Assembly (NCBI GenBank): GCA_902616725.1
Contig: CACMTZ010000002.1
Location: 1 to 64,000, forward strand
DNA length: 64,000 bases
Direction of reading: 5' to 3'
Source of the DNA: an uncultured Pelagibacteraceae bacterium
GTDB lineage: Bacteria > Pseudomonadota > Alphaproteobacteria > Pelagibacterales > Pelagibacteraceae
Shown: piece by piece, positions 28,812 to 39,836 of the stretch
How positions within the stretch are numbered: the stretch's first letter is position 1
How the letters are laid out: the number at the start of each line of letters is the position of its first letter
The notes under the pieces: generated by a model
Told to the model about the DNA's origin: nothing
Databases searched by the model: none
The model's input: only the letters and a program-made list of their open reading frames with translations
Made by a program: the position numbers and the translations under genes

Positions 28812-29297
28812 TTATCTGTATGGATTGTCTGATTTAATATTTGCCGCTAAAACATTTTCCCATCTATCTCCGTTATCTAGGAGTTTTTCTTTTGTATAAT
28901 AAAGTTCCTCACGAGTTTCCGTTGAAAATTCAAAATTTGGTCCCTGGACAATCGCATCTACAGGACAAGATTCTTCACATAATCCACAATAAATACATTT
29001 CATCATATCAATATCATAGCGAGTAGTTTTTCTGCTTCCATCGGCTCTTTCAGCAGACTCAATTGTAATTGCTTGAGCTGGACATACAGCTTCACACAAT
29101 TTACAAGCTATACATCTTTCTTCTCCGTTAGGATATCTTCTCAATGCGTGTTCACCTCTATATCTTGGACTAATTTTGCCTTTTTCAAATGGATAATTTA
29201 TAGTTTTTTTTGATTTGAAAATTTCCTTAACAGCAATAAAAAGCCCACTGATAAAATCGGTCATTAATATTGTTTTAAAAAATCTTGATATTTTCAT
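28812..29297 (-). CDS. nuoI: NADH-quinone oxidoreductase subunit I
   Basis: Peripheral-arm subunit that carries clusters N6a and N6b and passes electrons to NuoB. 161 aa. The two 4Fe-4S motifs are Cys62, 65, 68 and 72 (in [12 protein letters not shown]) and Cys101, 104, 107 and 111 (in [12 protein letters not shown]). The N-terminal amphipathic part includes [11 protein letters not shown], typical of the family. It is located directly after nuoH. Confidence 0.97.
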   Translation of the reverse strand: MKISRFFKTILMTDFISGLFIAVKEIFKSKKTINYPFEKGKISPRYRGEHALRRYPNGEERCIACKLCEAVCPAQAITIESAERADGSRKTTRYDIDMMKCIYCGLCEESCPVDAIVQGPNFEFSTETREELYYTKEKLLDNGDRWENVLAANIKSDNPYR

Positions 29298-30296
29298 TTA
29301 TATTGTAGGTAAAAGATTAAAGTAAAAAAGATAACTCGCTGTTAAAACAACATAAATTAAAGATAATGGTAAAAATATTTTCCAACCTAGTCTCATTAGT
29401 TGATCATATCTATATCTTGGAACAATCGCTTTGACCAACGCAAAAAGAATAAATAAAAATAAAATTTTAAAAATTAACCAAAGAGCACCAGGTATTAAAT
29501 TAAAAGGATAAAGATCGATTGGAGATAACCAGCCTCCTAAAAATAAAATTGACCCTAGTGCACACATTAACAAAATATTTGCATACTCTCCCAACCAAAA
29601 CATTGCATACATCATCCCAGAATATTCTGTTTGGTAACCCGCAACTAATTCGGCCTCTGCTTCTGGTAAATCAAAAGGTGGTCTATTCGTTTCAGCTAAA
29701 GCTGATATAAAAAAAATTACAAACATTGGGAATAATGGTATTACAAACCACATTTCTTTTTGAGCAACTACAATATCATTCAAGTTTAGAGATCCAACGC
29801 ATAATAAGACATTAATTATAATGATACCAATTGATACCTCATAAGATACCATTTGTGCAGCTGATCTAATTGCTCCTAAAAAAGGATATTTTGAATTCGA
29901 CGCCCATCCACCCATTATTATCCCATACACACCCAATGATGAGACAGCAAAAATATATAAAATTCCAACATTTATATCTGCTAATACTTGTTCAACTCCA
30001 AAAGGAATTACAGCCCATGCTATTAGAGCTAGAGTCATTGTTATTATTGGAGCAAGAATAAAAATTACTTTGTTTGAACTAGCAGGTATTATAATTTCCT
30101 TGAAAATATATTTTAGGGCATCTGCTAGGGATTGTAATAAGCCAAATGGACCAACAACATTTGGACCTTGTCTTTTTTGAACAAAAGCCCAAACTCTTCG
30201 ATCTAACCACACGATCATAGCGACTGAAACTAAAACAGGCACTAATAAAAATAAAATTTTGTAACTTTCTTGAAAAATAATATTTAAGTATTCCAC
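29298..30296 (-). CDS. nuoH: NADH-quinone oxidoreductase subunit H
   Basis: Membrane subunit that forms most of the quinone chamber at the junction with the peripheral arm. 332 aa with eight predicted transmembrane helices. Conserved stretches include [20 protein letters not shown] near residues 32-51, [20 protein letters not shown] near 205-225 and the C-terminal [14 protein letters not shown] near 290. The start codon is GTG at 30296; the encoded N-terminus (MEYLNIIF) fits the family and no better ATG exists. Confidence 0.96.
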   Translation of the reverse strand: MEYLNIIFQESYKILFLLVPVLVSVAMIVWLDRRVWAFVQKRQGPNVVGPFGLLQSLADALKYIFKEIIIPASSNKVIFILAPIITMTLALIAWAVIPFGVEQVLADINVGILYIFAVSSLGVYGIIMGGWASNSKYPFLGAIRSAAQMVSYEVSIGIIIINVLLCVGSLNLNDIVVAQKEMWFVIPLFPMFVIFFISALAETNRPPFDLPEAEAELVAGYQTEYSGMMYAMFWLGEYANILLMCALGSILFLGGWLSPIDLYPFNLIPGALWLIFKILFLFILFALVKAIVPRYRYDQLMRLGWKIFLPLSLIYVVLTASYLFYFNLLPTI

Positions 30297-30299
30297 GAA

Positions 30300-32333
30300 T
30301 TAACCTTCTGTCCCTGTTTTTTTTAAATCAATTTTTGCGTTATTACATTCAAGCATAGTTTTTGATGAACGTGCAATTACATTAGAAAAATAGTAGTCTT
30401 TATAATCAACTTTTAAAGATTCATCATTAAAATCGCTTTCATTTAATTTATAATCTAATTCTGAAGTTTGCTGATCTTTATTCATTTTTAAATAGTTAAA
30501 CATACTACTTTCGAGTTCATCTTTATCATTAAAAAGTTTTCTATTATTCATAACCTCGGCGAGATCATTTATTATTTGCCAGTCCTCTTTTGCATCACCT
30601 GGGGGGTAAGATGCTTTAAAAGCTTTTTGTAATTTACCTTCTAAGTTAGTGTAATGTCCAGATTGTTCAGTATAAGCAGCACCTGATAAAATTATATCTG
30701 CAATTTCTGCACCTCTATCTCCATGACTTCCTTGATAAATAATAAATTCATCTTTCTTTTTAAAATCTAAATTATCTTGGCCAAGTAAAAAAATAATTTC
30801 AAATTTATTTTCATGAAGTTCATCTAGAATTTTATTACTTTTATCAATAATATCTAAATCTAGATTTCCAACTGTAGATGAATCCCATGATAATATGTTA
30901 ATTGGGTTCCAATCATCATTCAATTTATTATTCTTGGATAAAAATTTTTTGGATAAATTAAATAAAAAACTTGCTGATTTAATTTTAAAAAAAGACTCGC
31001 CAAATACAATCATTGGTTTTTTTGACTCAATAATTTCTTTTGACAATTTATTATTATTTTCAAATATATCTTTGATAGTTTTTACCCTCCCATCTAAACT
31101 TTGATAGTTGTAAGTTAGGTCTCCAACATCATTTAATGAAATAACTCTGGTATTATTACTTAAATATGCTTTTCGAATTCTCGCATTAATCATTGTTGCT
31201 TCAAATCTAGGATTTGTACCTATCAATAAAATTAAATCTGCTTCTTCAATTCCGTTTATCGATGAATTGAATAAATAATTTTCTCTTTTAGAATTGTCGA
31301 TAAATCTTTTTGTAGGTCTAAAATCATATTTTTTCGTACCAATTGTTCTTTCTAAAAATTCTTTGAAAATAAAACTTGTCTCCATATTTGTTAGATCACC
31401 AACAAACCCACAAATTTTATCTTTGTTTGCATTTTCTATTTTTGATTTGATGATTTTGTAAACCTCGTCCCAAGAGGCTTTTTCAAATTTATTATTATAC
31501 TTTATATATGGAGTGTCTAATCTTTGATTTAATAATCCATCACAAGCATATCTTGTTTTGTCTGAAATCCACTCTTCATTTATATCTTCATTTATAACAG
31601 GCAAAACTCTTTTCACTTCCCAGTCATAGGTATCAACTCGAATATTTGAACCTACCGCATCCATTACATCAATTGTCTGCGTTTTCTTTAATTCCCATGG
31701 TCTTGCTTCAAAAACATAAGGCTTAGATGTTAGAGCTCCTACTGGACAAAGATCGATTACATTTCCTGATAATTCTGATTGAACTGATTGCTCTAAATAT
31801 GTAGTAATTTGCATATCCTCACCCCTTCCAATTGCACCTAATTCAGGAACTCCAGCTATCTCGGTTGCAAATCTCACACACCTTGTACAATGAATACATC
31901 TTGTCATTTGAGTTTTGATCAGTGGACCCATATTTTTCTCAGGCACTGCTCTTTTGTTTTCTTTAAATCTTGACTTATCTATTCCATAAAACATCGATTG
32001 ATCTTGAAGATCACATTCCCCACCCTGATCACATACTGGACAATCCAGTGGATGATTTGCTAATAAAAACTCCATCACACCTTTCCTTGATTTCTCTATT
32101 TTTGGAGTATTAGTTTTTATAACCATTCCATCTGCAGCGGGCATTGCACATGAAGCTATTGGTTTTGGAGATTTTTCCATTTCAACTAAACACATTCTGC
32201 AATTACCAGCTATTGATAATTTTTCGTGATAACAAAATCTTGGTATTTCTGCGCCTGCTTTTTCACAAGCCTGAAGAACTGTCAACCCTTCCTCAACCTC
32301 TACTTCAATATCATTAACTTTTAATTTAAGCAT
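30300..32333 (-). CDS. nuoG: NADH-quinone oxidoreductase subunit G
   Basis: Large iron-sulfur subunit of the peripheral arm. 677 aa. The N-terminal 2Fe-2S ferredoxin domain (Cys in [21 protein letters not shown], about residues 33-53, and SCAMPA near 67) is followed by a His-Cys cluster region ([17 protein letters not shown] near 95-110). 4Fe-4S motifs ([10 protein letters not shown] near 145) and a degenerate molybdopterin-oxidoreductase domain come next. It is nearer the mitochondrial length than the roughly 900-aa E. coli NuoG. It overlaps nuoF by 8 bp. Confidence 0.96.
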   Translation of the reverse strand: MLKLKVNDIEVEVEEGLTVLQACEKAGAEIPRFCYHEKLSIAGNCRMCLVEMEKSPKPIASCAMPAADGMVIKTNTPKIEKSRKGVMEFLLANHPLDCPVCDQGGECDLQDQSMFYGIDKSRFKENKRAVPEKNMGPLIKTQMTRCIHCTRCVRFATEIAGVPELGAIGRGEDMQITTYLEQSVQSELSGNVIDLCPVGALTSKPYVFEARPWELKKTQTIDVMDAVGSNIRVDTYDWEVKRVLPVINEDINEEWISDKTRYACDGLLNQRLDTPYIKYNNKFEKASWDEVYKIIKSKIENANKDKICGFVGDLTNMETSFIFKEFLERTIGTKKYDFRPTKRFIDNSKRENYLFNSSINGIEEADLILLIGTNPRFEATMINARIRKAYLSNNTRVISLNDVGDLTYNYQSLDGRVKTIKDIFENNNKLSKEIIESKKPMIVFGESFFKIKSASFLFNLSKKFLSKNNKLNDDWNPINILSWDSSTVGNLDLDIIDKSNKILDELHENKFEIIFLLGQDNLDFKKKDEFIIYQGSHGDRGAEIADIILSGAAYTEQSGHYTNLEGKLQKAFKASYPPGDAKEDWQIINDLAEVMNNRKLFNDKDELESSMFNYLKMNKDQQTSELDYKLNESDFNDESLKVDYKDYYFSNVIARSSKTMLECNNAKIDLKKTGTEG

Positions 32334-33654
32334 TTTTATCCAATAAGTGTTGATCTACCAAATAAGGAATATTTTTATTTTCTTTTACAATTGGATCAAA
32401 TTTATTTCTTTTTTTAATTTCATCTTTAAAATGTCTTAATAAACCTTGAACTGGCCAAGAAGAACCCTCGCCAAATGCACAAATCGTATGACCTTCTATT
32501 TGTTTTGTAACATCACCCAACATGTCTATCTCATCTTTGGACGCTTCTCCTTTTGCCATTCTTTCAAGCATTCTCCACATCCAGCCCGAACCTTCTCTAC
32601 AAGGTGTGCATTGGCCACAACTTTCATGTTTGTAAAATCTCGCTATTCGAGCCATACATTTTATAATGTCTTGATCTTTATTAATCACAACTACACCAGC
32701 TGTTCCTAATCCACTTTTTTCAGCCATTAATGAGTCAAAGTCCATAGTCAAAGTCTCACATTTATCTTTTGGTATTAATGGCATTGATGATCCACCAGGT
32801 ATAACAGCTTGTAAATTATCCCAGCCACCTATGACACCACCAGCATGTACTTCAATTAGTTCTTTTAATGGAATGTTCATTTCTTCCTCAACATTACAAG
32901 GATTATTTACATTTCCAGATATACAAAAAATTTTGGTACCTGTATTTTTTTCTCTTCCCAAAGATGCAAACCATTTCCCACCTCTTCTTAATATTGTTGG
33001 TACGACAGCTATAGTTTCCACATTATTAATTATTGTTGGGCAACCATAAAGTCCAATTAGTGCTGGAAAAGGAGGTTTTAATCTTGGTTGACCTTTTTTT
33101 CCTTCAATACTTTCAAGTAATGCAGTTTCCTCTCCACAAATATACGCTCCAGCTCCATAGTGAATATAAATATCCAGATCCCACCCAGTGCCTGCAGCGT
33201 TTTTACCTAATAGTTTTTTTTCATAAGCTTCGTCAATTGCCGCTTGTAACTTTTGTCCATCTACAAAATATTCTCCTCTAATATAAATATAGCAAACATG
33301 TGCTTGAATTGCATAAGATGCAATCAAACAACCTTCAATTAATTTATGAGGTTCAAATCTTAAAATATCTCTATCTTTACAAGTTCCAGGCTCAGACTCA
33401 TCTCCATTAATCACTAAATAATGTGGTCTAGTGCCGACTTCTTTAGGTGCAAAGGACCATTTTAAACCTGTTGGAAAACCTGCACCACCTCTTCCTCTAA
33501 GTTGAGAGTCTTTAATTTCATTTATAATCCAGTCTCTACCCTTACCTGTTATTTCTTTAGTATTTACCCAATCACCTCTCCTTTGAGATGAAGTTAGGTC
33601 GGGTCCCAAATCATTATATAAGTTTTGAAAAATTCTATCTTGATCCTTAAGCAT
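32326..33654 (-). CDS. nuoF: NADH-quinone oxidoreductase subunit F
   Basis: NADH-binding subunit with FMN and cluster N3. 442 aa. The glycine-rich NADH/FMN motif [13 protein letters not shown] is near residues 54-66, the second FMN site [12 protein letters not shown] near 170-182, and the 4Fe-4S ligands in [12 protein letters not shown] near 345-357 plus a downstream Cys in HTICAFGEG. It overlaps nuoE by 8 bp and nuoG by 8 bp, so E-F-G are probably translated in a coupled way. Confidence 0.97.
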   Translation of the reverse strand: MLKDQDRIFQNLYNDLGPDLTSSQRRGDWVNTKEITGKGRDWIINEIKDSQLRGRGGAGFPTGLKWSFAPKEVGTRPHYLVINGDESEPGTCKDRDILRFEPHKLIEGCLIASYAIQAHVCYIYIRGEYFVDGQKLQAAIDEAYEKKLLGKNAAGTGWDLDIYIHYGAGAYICGEETALLESIEGKKGQPRLKPPFPALIGLYGCPTIINNVETIAVVPTILRRGGKWFASLGREKNTGTKIFCISGNVNNPCNVEEEMNIPLKELIEVHAGGVIGGWDNLQAVIPGGSSMPLIPKDKCETLTMDFDSLMAEKSGLGTAGVVVINKDQDIIKCMARIARFYKHESCGQCTPCREGSGWMWRMLERMAKGEASKDEIDMLGDVTKQIEGHTICAFGEGSSWPVQGLLRHFKDEIKKRNKFDPIVKENKNIPYLVDQHLLDKNA

Positions 33655-34255
33655 TTTTTAAATCCATTAATGTTTTTCTATTATTTTCTGGTTCATTATT
33701 TATTCTTCCTCTATAGGAGCCAGGTGTTGGTTTTTCTCCCTTTAAAATTTTATCTAAAATTTTTAAAGTTTTTTCTTTATCAAGATCTTCATAATAATCA
33801 TCATTAATTTGCATCATCGGGGCATTGACACATGCGCCAAGACACTCAACTTCCATCCACGAACAACTTTTATCATTTGAAAGGACTGCTTCATGTTCTG
33901 AAATTTTTTCTTTACATGCCTCGACTAATTTATTGGCACCCCTTATCATGCATGGAGTTGTGGTACACACTTGAACAAAATACTTACCCACAGGTGATAA
34001 ATTATACATGCTATAGAAAGTAGCAACTTCATATACTTTTATGTAGGGCATATTTAAAAATTTTGCGATATATTTCATTGCAGCTAAAGGTATCCAGTTA
34101 TCATTTTGTTTTTGAGCAATGTATAATAATGCCATCACAGCACTTTGTTGTTTACCTTCTGGATATTTGGTAACAATACTTTTTGCAGCCTCTAATGAAG
34201 AAGGGTTAAATTCAAAATTTTCAGGTTGGTTTTTTGCAGGTCTTCTTAAACTCAT
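33647..34255 (-). CDS. nuoE: NADH-quinone oxidoreductase subunit E
   Basis: Thioredoxin-fold 2Fe-2S subunit (cluster N1a) next to NuoF. 202 aa. The four cluster ligands are visible as Cys97 and Cys102 (CTTTPC) and Cys138 and Cys142 (CLGAC). The polar C-terminal tail of about 35 residues, rich in Asn and Lys, is usual in alphaproteobacteria. It overlaps nuoD by 4 bp and nuoF by 8 bp. Confidence 0.97.
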   Translation of the reverse strand: MSLRRPAKNQPENFEFNPSSLEAAKSIVTKYPEGKQQSAVMALLYIAQKQNDNWIPLAAMKYIAKFLNMPYIKVYEVATFYSMYNLSPVGKYFVQVCTTTPCMIRGANKLVEACKEKISEHEAVLSNDKSCSWMEVECLGACVNAPMMQINDDYYEDLDKEKTLKILDKILKGEKPTPGSYRGRINNEPENNRKTLMDLKNA

Positions 34256-35427
34256 CTATCGACCTCCCCAAAAACTATATCAAGTGAACCAAGAACAGCA
34301 GGCACATCTGCTAACATGTGACCTTTAATTAAATAATCCATTGATTGTAAATGTGAAAATCCTGGCGCTCTTATCTTACACTTATAAGGTTTACTTGATC
34401 CATCTGAGATTAAATAAACACCAAATTCACCTTTAGGTGCTTCGACAGCAGTATAAATTTCATCTTTTGGTACACGATATCCCTCAGTAAATAATTTAAA
34501 GTGATGTATCAATGCTTCCATAGATTGTTTTATTTCTGCTTTAGATGGTGGAGATATTTTTCCATCAAAAGTTTTTATTGGACCTTTTTCCATCCTCGCT
34601 AAACATTGTTTTATGATTGATACACTTTCTTTCATTTCCTCAATTCTACATAAATATCGATCGTAACAATCACCATTTTTACCAACTGGAATTTTAAAAT
34701 CTAATTGATCATAACAATCGTAGGGTTGAGATTTTCTTAAATCCCAAGGGATCCCTGAACCTCTAATCATTACACCACTAAAAGAGTAGTCTAAAGCGTC
34801 ATCTTTGGTTACCACTCCAATATCTACATTTCTTTGCTTAAATATTCTATTATCAGTTAAAAGGTTCTCGAGATCATTTATTATTTTTGGAAAAGTTTCA
34901 CAAAATTTCGCTATATCTTTTTCTAAACCAGCAGGTAAATCTTGATGAACTCCACCAGCTCTGAAATAATTTGCGTGTAATCTTGATCCAGATGCTCGCT
35001 CGTAAAAAGTCATTAATGTCTCTCTTTCCTCAAATCCCCATAATGATGGTGTTAAGGCACCCACATCTAAAGCTTGAGTGGTAACATTTAATATATGACT
35101 TAATATTCTTCCGATTTCACAAAACATAACTCTTATATATTGCGCTCTTATTGGAACATCGATATCTAGAATTTTTTCTATAGCTAAGGCAAAAGCATGT
35201 TCTTGGTTCATGGGAGCAACATAATCAAGTCGATCAAAATATGGAACAGCTTGCATATATGTTTTATTTTCAATTAATTTTTCTGTTCCTCGATGTAACA
35301 AACCAATATGTGGGTCTGCTTTTTCTACAACCTCACCATCCAGCTCAAGAATTAGTCTTAATACACCATGGGCAGCAGGATGTTGTGGACCAAAATTCAA
35401 ATTTAAATTTTTAATTTTTTTTGTCAT
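34252..35427 (-). CDS. nuoD: NADH-quinone oxidoreductase subunit D
   Basis: 49-kDa-type subunit that forms the quinone site together with NuoB. 391 aa. Key features are the N-terminal [14 protein letters not shown] near residues 12-25 with the catalytic His, [12 protein letters not shown] near 41-52 and the C-terminal [13 protein letters not shown] ending at the stop. It is separate from nuoC, not the NuoCD fusion of E. coli. It overlaps nuoC by 17 bp, the largest same-strand overlap in the operon. Confidence 0.97.
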   Translation of the reverse strand: MTKKIKNLNLNFGPQHPAAHGVLRLILELDGEVVEKADPHIGLLHRGTEKLIENKTYMQAVPYFDRLDYVAPMNQEHAFALAIEKILDIDVPIRAQYIRVMFCEIGRILSHILNVTTQALDVGALTPSLWGFEERETLMTFYERASGSRLHANYFRAGGVHQDLPAGLEKDIAKFCETFPKIINDLENLLTDNRIFKQRNVDIGVVTKDDALDYSFSGVMIRGSGIPWDLRKSQPYDCYDQLDFKIPVGKNGDCYDRYLCRIEEMKESVSIIKQCLARMEKGPIKTFDGKISPPSKAEIKQSMEALIHHFKLFTEGYRVPKDEIYTAVEAPKGEFGVYLISDGSSKPYKCKIRAPGFSHLQSMDYLIKGHMLADVPAVLGSLDIVFGEVDR

Positions 35428-36016
35428 TAGTTTCTGATATTTCTTTTATATATTTTGTTCCTTCCCAAGGACTTTCGTAATCAAAATTTCTATAATTTTG
35501 TTCTAGTTTTACAGGTTCATTAATAACTTTTTTTTTTTCTTCGCTATATCTAACTTCCGAATGACCAGTCAAAGGAAAATCTTTTCTTAATGGGTGGCCT
35601 TCAAAACCATAGTCGGTCAAAATTCTTCTTAAATCAGGATGATTTTTAAAATTTACGCCATACATATCAAAAACTTCTCTTTCCATCCAATTAGCTGATG
35701 GAAATACAGATGTTAAAGAGGAGATAAGCTCGTTTTCATTGATAGAATAACTTAGGATCATTCTATGATTAAACTCGTGACTTAAAAATAAATACACAAT
35801 CTTAAATCTTTGAGTTTCCTCAGGATAATCTACAACCGTAATATCAATAAGCTGTCTAAACTTAGTATCTTTGTTTGTTTTTATAAATAAGACAACGTCA
35901 ATTAAATCATCTTTATCAATTTCAACATAAATTTGATTATGTTTAATAGAAGTCTTGTTGATTTTTGTCGTAAGTTCTGAATTTATCTTTTTCTCTATAT
36001 CGATTAAATTATTCAT
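35411..36016 (-). CDS. nuoC: NADH-quinone oxidoreductase subunit C
   Basis: 30-kDa-type peripheral subunit linking NuoB, D and I. 201 aa. The diagnostic region spans residues around 110-160: [36 protein letters not shown]. The C-terminus extends past the nuoD start by 17 bp. Separate nuoC and nuoD genes are the alphaproteobacterial and mitochondrial arrangement. Confidence 0.97.
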   Translation of the reverse strand: MNNLIDIEKKINSELTTKINKTSIKHNQIYVEIDKDDLIDVVLFIKTNKDTKFRQLIDITVVDYPEETQRFKIVYLFLSHEFNHRMILSYSINENELISSLTSVFPSANWMEREVFDMYGVNFKNHPDLRRILTDYGFEGHPLRKDFPLTGHSEVRYSEEKKKVINEPVKLEQNYRNFDYESPWEGTKYIKEISETNDKKN

Positions 36017-36017
36017 T

Positions 36018-36533
36018 TTACCTGTTAAAAGATCCTTTATTTCTAATTTTTTTTTGTAATTGCATTATTCCATATAACAATGCTTCGGCAGAAGGTGGAC
36101 AACCTGGTACATAAACATCTACGGGCACAATACGATCACAACCCCTTACAACAGAATATGAATAATGATAATACCCTCCACCATTTGCGCAGCTTCCCAT
36201 TGATATAACGTATCTTGGTTCTGGCATTTGATCATAAACTTTTCTTAATGCTGGCGCCATCTTATTTGTTAAAGTGCCTGCAACAATCATAACATCAGAT
36301 TGTCTAGGTGATCCCCTTGGAGCAGCACCAAACCTCTCAAGATCATATCTTGGCATGGCTGTTTGCATCATTTCAACAGCACAGCAGGCAAGACCAAAAG
36401 TCATCCAATGCAAAGATCCAGATCTTGACCAATTTACTAAATTTTCTAATGAAGTAGTTATAAATCCATTCTTACCAAAATCTTCCGCAAGTTGTTTAAA
36501 TTCATCAGGTACTTGATCTAATTTATTATTCAT
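36018..36533 (-). CDS. nuoB: NADH-quinone oxidoreductase subunit B
   Basis: PSST-type subunit that carries terminal cluster N2 and hands electrons to quinone. 171 aa. The cluster ligands Cys50 and Cys51 (tandem CC), Cys115 (GSCANGGG) and Cys145 (VPGCPP) are all present. The poorly conserved N-terminus of about 25 residues precedes the core. It begins 12 bp after nuoA and abuts nuoC by 1 bp. Confidence 0.98.
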   Translation of the reverse strand: MNNKLDQVPDEFKQLAEDFGKNGFITTSLENLVNWSRSGSLHWMTFGLACCAVEMMQTAMPRYDLERFGAAPRGSPRQSDVMIVAGTLTNKMAPALRKVYDQMPEPRYVISMGSCANGGGYYHYSYSVVRGCDRIVPVDVYVPGCPPSAEALLYGIMQLQKKIRNKGSFNR

Positions 36534-36545
36534 TTAAAAAAAATT

Positions 36546-36914
36546 TTATTCCCAGTCTAATGCACCTTTTTTCCATTCATAAATAAATCCAATTGTAAGT
36601 ATGAATAAAAAAATCATCATTGACGTAAAACCTAAGATGCCAATATTTCCTAAAGAAATTGCCCACGGAAATAAAAATGCAATTTCAAGATCAAAAATAA
36701 TAAATAAAATTGCAACTAAATAAAACCTTACATCAAATTCCATTCTTGAATCTTGGAATGGTTCAAATCCACATTCATAAGTTGATAACTTTTCTGGATC
36801 TGGATTTTTTGGAGATAAGATAAAATTAATTACTATAAATGCACAACTAAGTCCTAACGCTATAATTAGGAATAATATGATGGGCAAATAATCTTTTAAA
36901 AATTCCGCTGTCAT
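36546..36914 (-). CDS. nuoA: NADH-quinone oxidoreductase subunit A
   Basis: Small membrane subunit, 122 aa, three transmembrane helices. The conserved loop [21 protein letters not shown] lies near residues 46-66 (Cys of the quinone-site loop included). It is the first nuo gene. Between it and tRNA-Asp lie 106 bp with no recognisable gene. That stretch contains a GATAA/TTATC inverted repeat (36990-37002) but no convincing -35/-10 pair, so readthrough from the tRNAs upstream cannot be excluded. No Shine-Dalgarno is apparent before the ATG. Confidence 0.97.
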   Translation of the reverse strand: MTAEFLKDYLPIILFLIIALGLSCAFIVINFILSPKNPDPEKLSTYECGFEPFQDSRMEFDVRFYLVAILFIIFDLEIAFLFPWAISLGNIGILGFTSMMIFLFILTIGFIYEWKKGALDWE

Positions 36915-37020
36915 GGTGGAATATATATCATTTTTTAAAGCTAGATGAAGTGGTGTTAGGTCACATTATTCAAAATATACAGCTCATTTGATAACGATTA
37001 TCAGCTTTAAATTAAGTAAG

Positions 37021-37097
37021 TGGCGGGAGTGAAGGGACTCGAACCCTCGACCTATCGCGTGACAGGCGATCGCTCTAACCAACTGAGCTACACCCCC
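37021..37097 (-). tRNA. tRNA-Asp (anticodon GUC)
   Basis: A 77-nt cloverleaf is seen on the minus strand: acceptor GGGGGTG pairs with CACTCCC (one G-U), D-arm GCTCAGTTGGTTAGAGC, anticodon stem ATCGC/GCGAT with loop CTGTCAC giving GTC, and T-arm with GGTTCGAGTCC. The CCA end is encoded. It lies 14 bp downstream of tRNA-Val on the same strand and 106 bp upstream of nuoA. Confidence 0.97.
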
Positions 37098-37111
37098 ACT
37101 TTTGATTCTTT

Positions 37112-37187
37112 TGGTGGGCAGTAAAGGACTCGAACCTTTGACCCCCTCGGTGTAAACGAGATGCTCTACCAACTGAGCTAACCGCCC
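37112..37187 (-). tRNA. tRNA-Val (anticodon UAC)
   Basis: A 76-nt cloverleaf on the minus strand: acceptor GGGCGGT pairs with ACTGCCC, D-arm GCTCAGTTGGTAGAGC, anticodon loop TTTACAC giving TAC, and a T-arm with GGTTCGAGTCC. CCA is encoded. It forms a Val-Asp tandem, probably a single precursor transcript with tRNA-Asp. It starts about 77 bp after a 39-aa ORF that follows lon. Confidence 0.97.
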
Positions 37188-37264
37188 AAAACCAAAATGT
37201 TGGTTATATCTTTTAGTAAGATAAGGTCAAGATTAATTAGTTGTTATAAATAAAAGATAATTTT

Positions 37265-37384
37265 TTAAAATCCACCTCTCCAATTATTTTTGGAGTTAAA
37301 ATTATCTTTCTCTGTTTTCGATGTTGGTCTTGTTAAATAATAAGTTACAAAAACTACAATTAATAAAATTATATATAATTCCAT
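37265..37384 (-). CDS. 39-aa single-helix membrane protein downstream of lon
   Basis: Short ORF with ATG at 37384 and TAA at 37265, 12 bp after the lon stop and therefore probably in the lon transcript. Residues 3-17 form a hydrophobic helix (LYIILLIVVFVTYYL), followed by the polar tail RPTSKTEKDNFNSKNNW and a C-terminal RGGF. The tail matches the tail of a second mini-ORF at 57131-57253 (RPITKKELDRFNDKDW). This repeated pattern, together with operon-like spacing, is the main reason to treat it as real. Function unknown; a regulatory or scaffold role at the membrane is only a guess. Confidence 0.6.
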   Translation of the reverse strand: MELYIILLIVVFVTYYLTRPTSKTEKDNFNSKNNWRGGF

Positions 37385-37396
37385 AAATAAATTTTT

Positions 37397-39775
37397 TTAT
37401 TGAATACTTGCTTGAGACTTATCGTCTTTTTTAGAAATATCAACTTCTACCCACTCTGTTTTTTTGAGCTCCTTGGTTAAAGCGATTTTTAAAACTTCAT
37501 CAGCATACTCAACAGGAGTTATTTTAATTTCATCAATTATTTTTTTTGGCATATCAACCAAATCTTTCTCATTTTCTTTTGGAATTAAAACTTCTTTGAT
37601 TCCTGCTCTGTGCGCTGCAATAAGTTTTTCTTTTAAGCCACCAATTGGTAATACTTGACCTGTTAAAGTAACCTCACCTGTCATTGCAACATCTCTTTTA
37701 ACCGGAATGTTTGTTATAGAAGATACTATGGAAGTAACCATCCCAATTCCTGCAGATGGACCATCTTTTGGTGTAGCGCCCTCTGGAACGTGAATATGAA
37801 AATCTTTTTTCTCAAACAATGGAGGTATTATTCCATACTCTAAGCATTTAGATCTAACAAAAGATTTTGCAGCTTTTACTGACTCTTGCATTACATCTCC
37901 AAGCTTACCTGTTATTTGCATTCTTCCTTTTCCTGGCATTGTAGCAGTTTCAATTTTCAAAATTTCTCCACCATATTCTGTCCATGCCAATCCAGTAACT
38001 ATTCCTACTCTATTTTCAGTTTCCAACTCACCTGATTTAAACTTTGGAACACCTAGAAAATCTGACAAATTTTCTTTATTAATCTTAACTTCTTTTTCCT
38101 CTCCAGAAACAACTTTCTTAACTACTTTTCTGGCGACTTTAGAAATTTCTCTTTCTAAATTTCTAACACCAGACTCCTTTGTGTAACTTCTGATAATTTC
38201 TTGGATGATGTCATTTTGTAAACTCATCTCTTTTTCTTTAACACCATTATCTTTAATTTGTTTTGGTAATAAATATTTGTTTGCAATATTTATTTTTTCA
38301 TCTTCTGTATAACCTGCTAGTCTTATAACTTCCATTCTATCTAGTAGAGGTGGAAGAATATTTAAAGTGTTAGCTGTTGTAACAAACATAACATCAGATA
38401 AATCATAATCAACTTCAAGGTAATGATCGTTAAAAGTTGTATTTTGCTCAGGATCTAATGCTTCCAGTAATGCTGAAGATGGGTCACCTCGGTAGTCATT
38501 ACCAATTTTATCAATCTCGTCCAAAAGAATTAATGGGTTTTTTGTACCAGCTTTTTTCATCATTTGGATTATTTTACCGGGTAGAGAACCTATGTATGTT
38601 CTTCTGTGTCCTCTTATTTCCGCTTCATCTCTCATACCACCAACTGACATTCTTACAAATTCTCTATTAGTAGCTTTTGCTATTGATTTTCCTAATGATG
38701 TTTTACCTACGCCTGGAGGACCAACTAAACATAATATGGGGCCTTTAATTTTTTCCATCCTTTTTTGAACAGCTAAAAATTCAATAATTCTCTCTTTTAC
38801 TTTTTCTAAACCAAAGTGATCTTTATCTAAAATTTCTAAAGCTTTTTTAAGATCAATATCTACAGCACTTTTTTTATGCCATGGAAGTTCTGTCATCCAA
38901 TCTAAATAATTTCTTACAACTGTTGCCTCAGCTGACATTGGACTCATGTTTTTTAATTTTTTTAATTCTTGTAAGCATTTTTTTTCAACTTCTTTTGGCA
39001 TTCTTGCTTTAATTATTGCTTTATTGAGACTAGTATTTTCATCTTTTCCATCCTCAATTTCACCCAACTCTTTTTGGATAGCTTTTAGCTGTTCATTTAA
39101 ATAATATTCTCTTTGAGTTTTTTCCATTTGCGTTTTGACTCTGCCACGAATTCTTTTTTCAACACCAATTATGCTTGTTTCGTTCTCCATTATCTTAATT
39201 ATCGCATTTAATCTTTTCTTTATATCAATGGTCTCAAAAATTTGTTGTTTCTCTGAAATAGTTGCGGTTATATGAGATGCAATATTATCAGCAATCTGAG
39301 AAGGGTCCTTTAATTGTTTGATAGAATTAATAGTTTCATTAGAAATTTTTTTATTAATTGATGTTAACTTTTCTAATCTTCTTAAAGCCGTTGCTGCTAG
39401 CGGATATAGATCTTCATCTTTAGCTATGATGTCATTGTAGTGAGTAAATTCACAAGTAATGAATTTTTCATTGTCCTTAAAATCTAGAATTTTAACTCTT
39501 TTTATTCCCTCCACTAAAACTTTTACAGTTCCATCTGGTAATTTTAAAAGTTGAAGAATACTACCCTCACAACCATACATAAAAATGTCTGTCTTTTTTG
39601 GGTCATCTATTTCTGAGTTCTTTTGAGTTACTAAAATAATCTTTTTATCTTTTTTCATTACTTCGTTTAGAGCAGAGATAGATTTATCTCTCCCTACGAA
39701 GAGAGGAATCACCATACTTGGGAACACCACAATGTCTCTTAGCGGTAATAAAGGTAATGAAATTTTAACGTCCAT
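37397..39775 (-). CDS. lon: ATP-dependent protease Lon
   Basis: Soluble AAA+ protease for misfolded and regulatory proteins. 792 aa. The N-terminal substrate-binding LAN domain (LPLLPLRDIVVFPSMVIPL, residues 6-24) is followed by a helical region. The AAA+ domain has Walker A GPPGVGKTSL near 350 and Walker B LILLDEIDKIG near 415. The C-terminal Ser-Lys protease domain has the catalytic Ser in PKDGPSAGIGM and the Lys in GLKEKLIAAHRAG. It follows clpX by 61 bp, the classic tig-clpP-clpX-lon proteostasis cluster. Confidence 0.98.
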   Translation of the reverse strand: MDVKISLPLLPLRDIVVFPSMVIPLFVGRDKSISALNEVMKKDKKIILVTQKNSEIDDPKKTDIFMYGCEGSILQLLKLPDGTVKVLVEGIKRVKILDFKDNEKFITCEFTHYNDIIAKDEDLYPLAATALRRLEKLTSINKKISNETINSIKQLKDPSQIADNIASHITATISEKQQIFETIDIKKRLNAIIKIMENETSIIGVEKRIRGRVKTQMEKTQREYYLNEQLKAIQKELGEIEDGKDENTSLNKAIIKARMPKEVEKKCLQELKKLKNMSPMSAEATVVRNYLDWMTELPWHKKSAVDIDLKKALEILDKDHFGLEKVKERIIEFLAVQKRMEKIKGPILCLVGPPGVGKTSLGKSIAKATNREFVRMSVGGMRDEAEIRGHRRTYIGSLPGKIIQMMKKAGTKNPLILLDEIDKIGNDYRGDPSSALLEALDPEQNTTFNDHYLEVDYDLSDVMFVTTANTLNILPPLLDRMEVIRLAGYTEDEKINIANKYLLPKQIKDNGVKEKEMSLQNDIIQEIIRSYTKESGVRNLEREISKVARKVVKKVVSGEEKEVKINKENLSDFLGVPKFKSGELETENRVGIVTGLAWTEYGGEILKIETATMPGKGRMQITGKLGDVMQESVKAAKSFVRSKCLEYGIIPPLFEKKDFHIHVPEGATPKDGPSAGIGMVTSIVSSITNIPVKRDVAMTGEVTLTGQVLPIGGLKEKLIAAHRAGIKEVLIPKENEKDLVDMPKKIIDEIKITPVEYADEVLKIALTKELKKTEWVEVDISKKDDKSQASIQ

Positions 39776-39836
39776 GAGTAAGAATATGGATATTATAAAT
39801 TATATTGCAATACCTTTTTCTTATTTATTAAGGATA

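Noticed and set aside
36990..37002. GATAA/TTATC inverted repeat between tRNA-Asp and nuoA, considered as a terminator
   Set aside because: The stem is only 5 bp, AT-rich, and no T-run follows on the minus strand.
36984..37172. 62-aa open frame on the minus strand
   Set aside because: It runs across tRNA-Asp and tRNA-Val; both tRNAs fold perfectly, so the frame is accidental.
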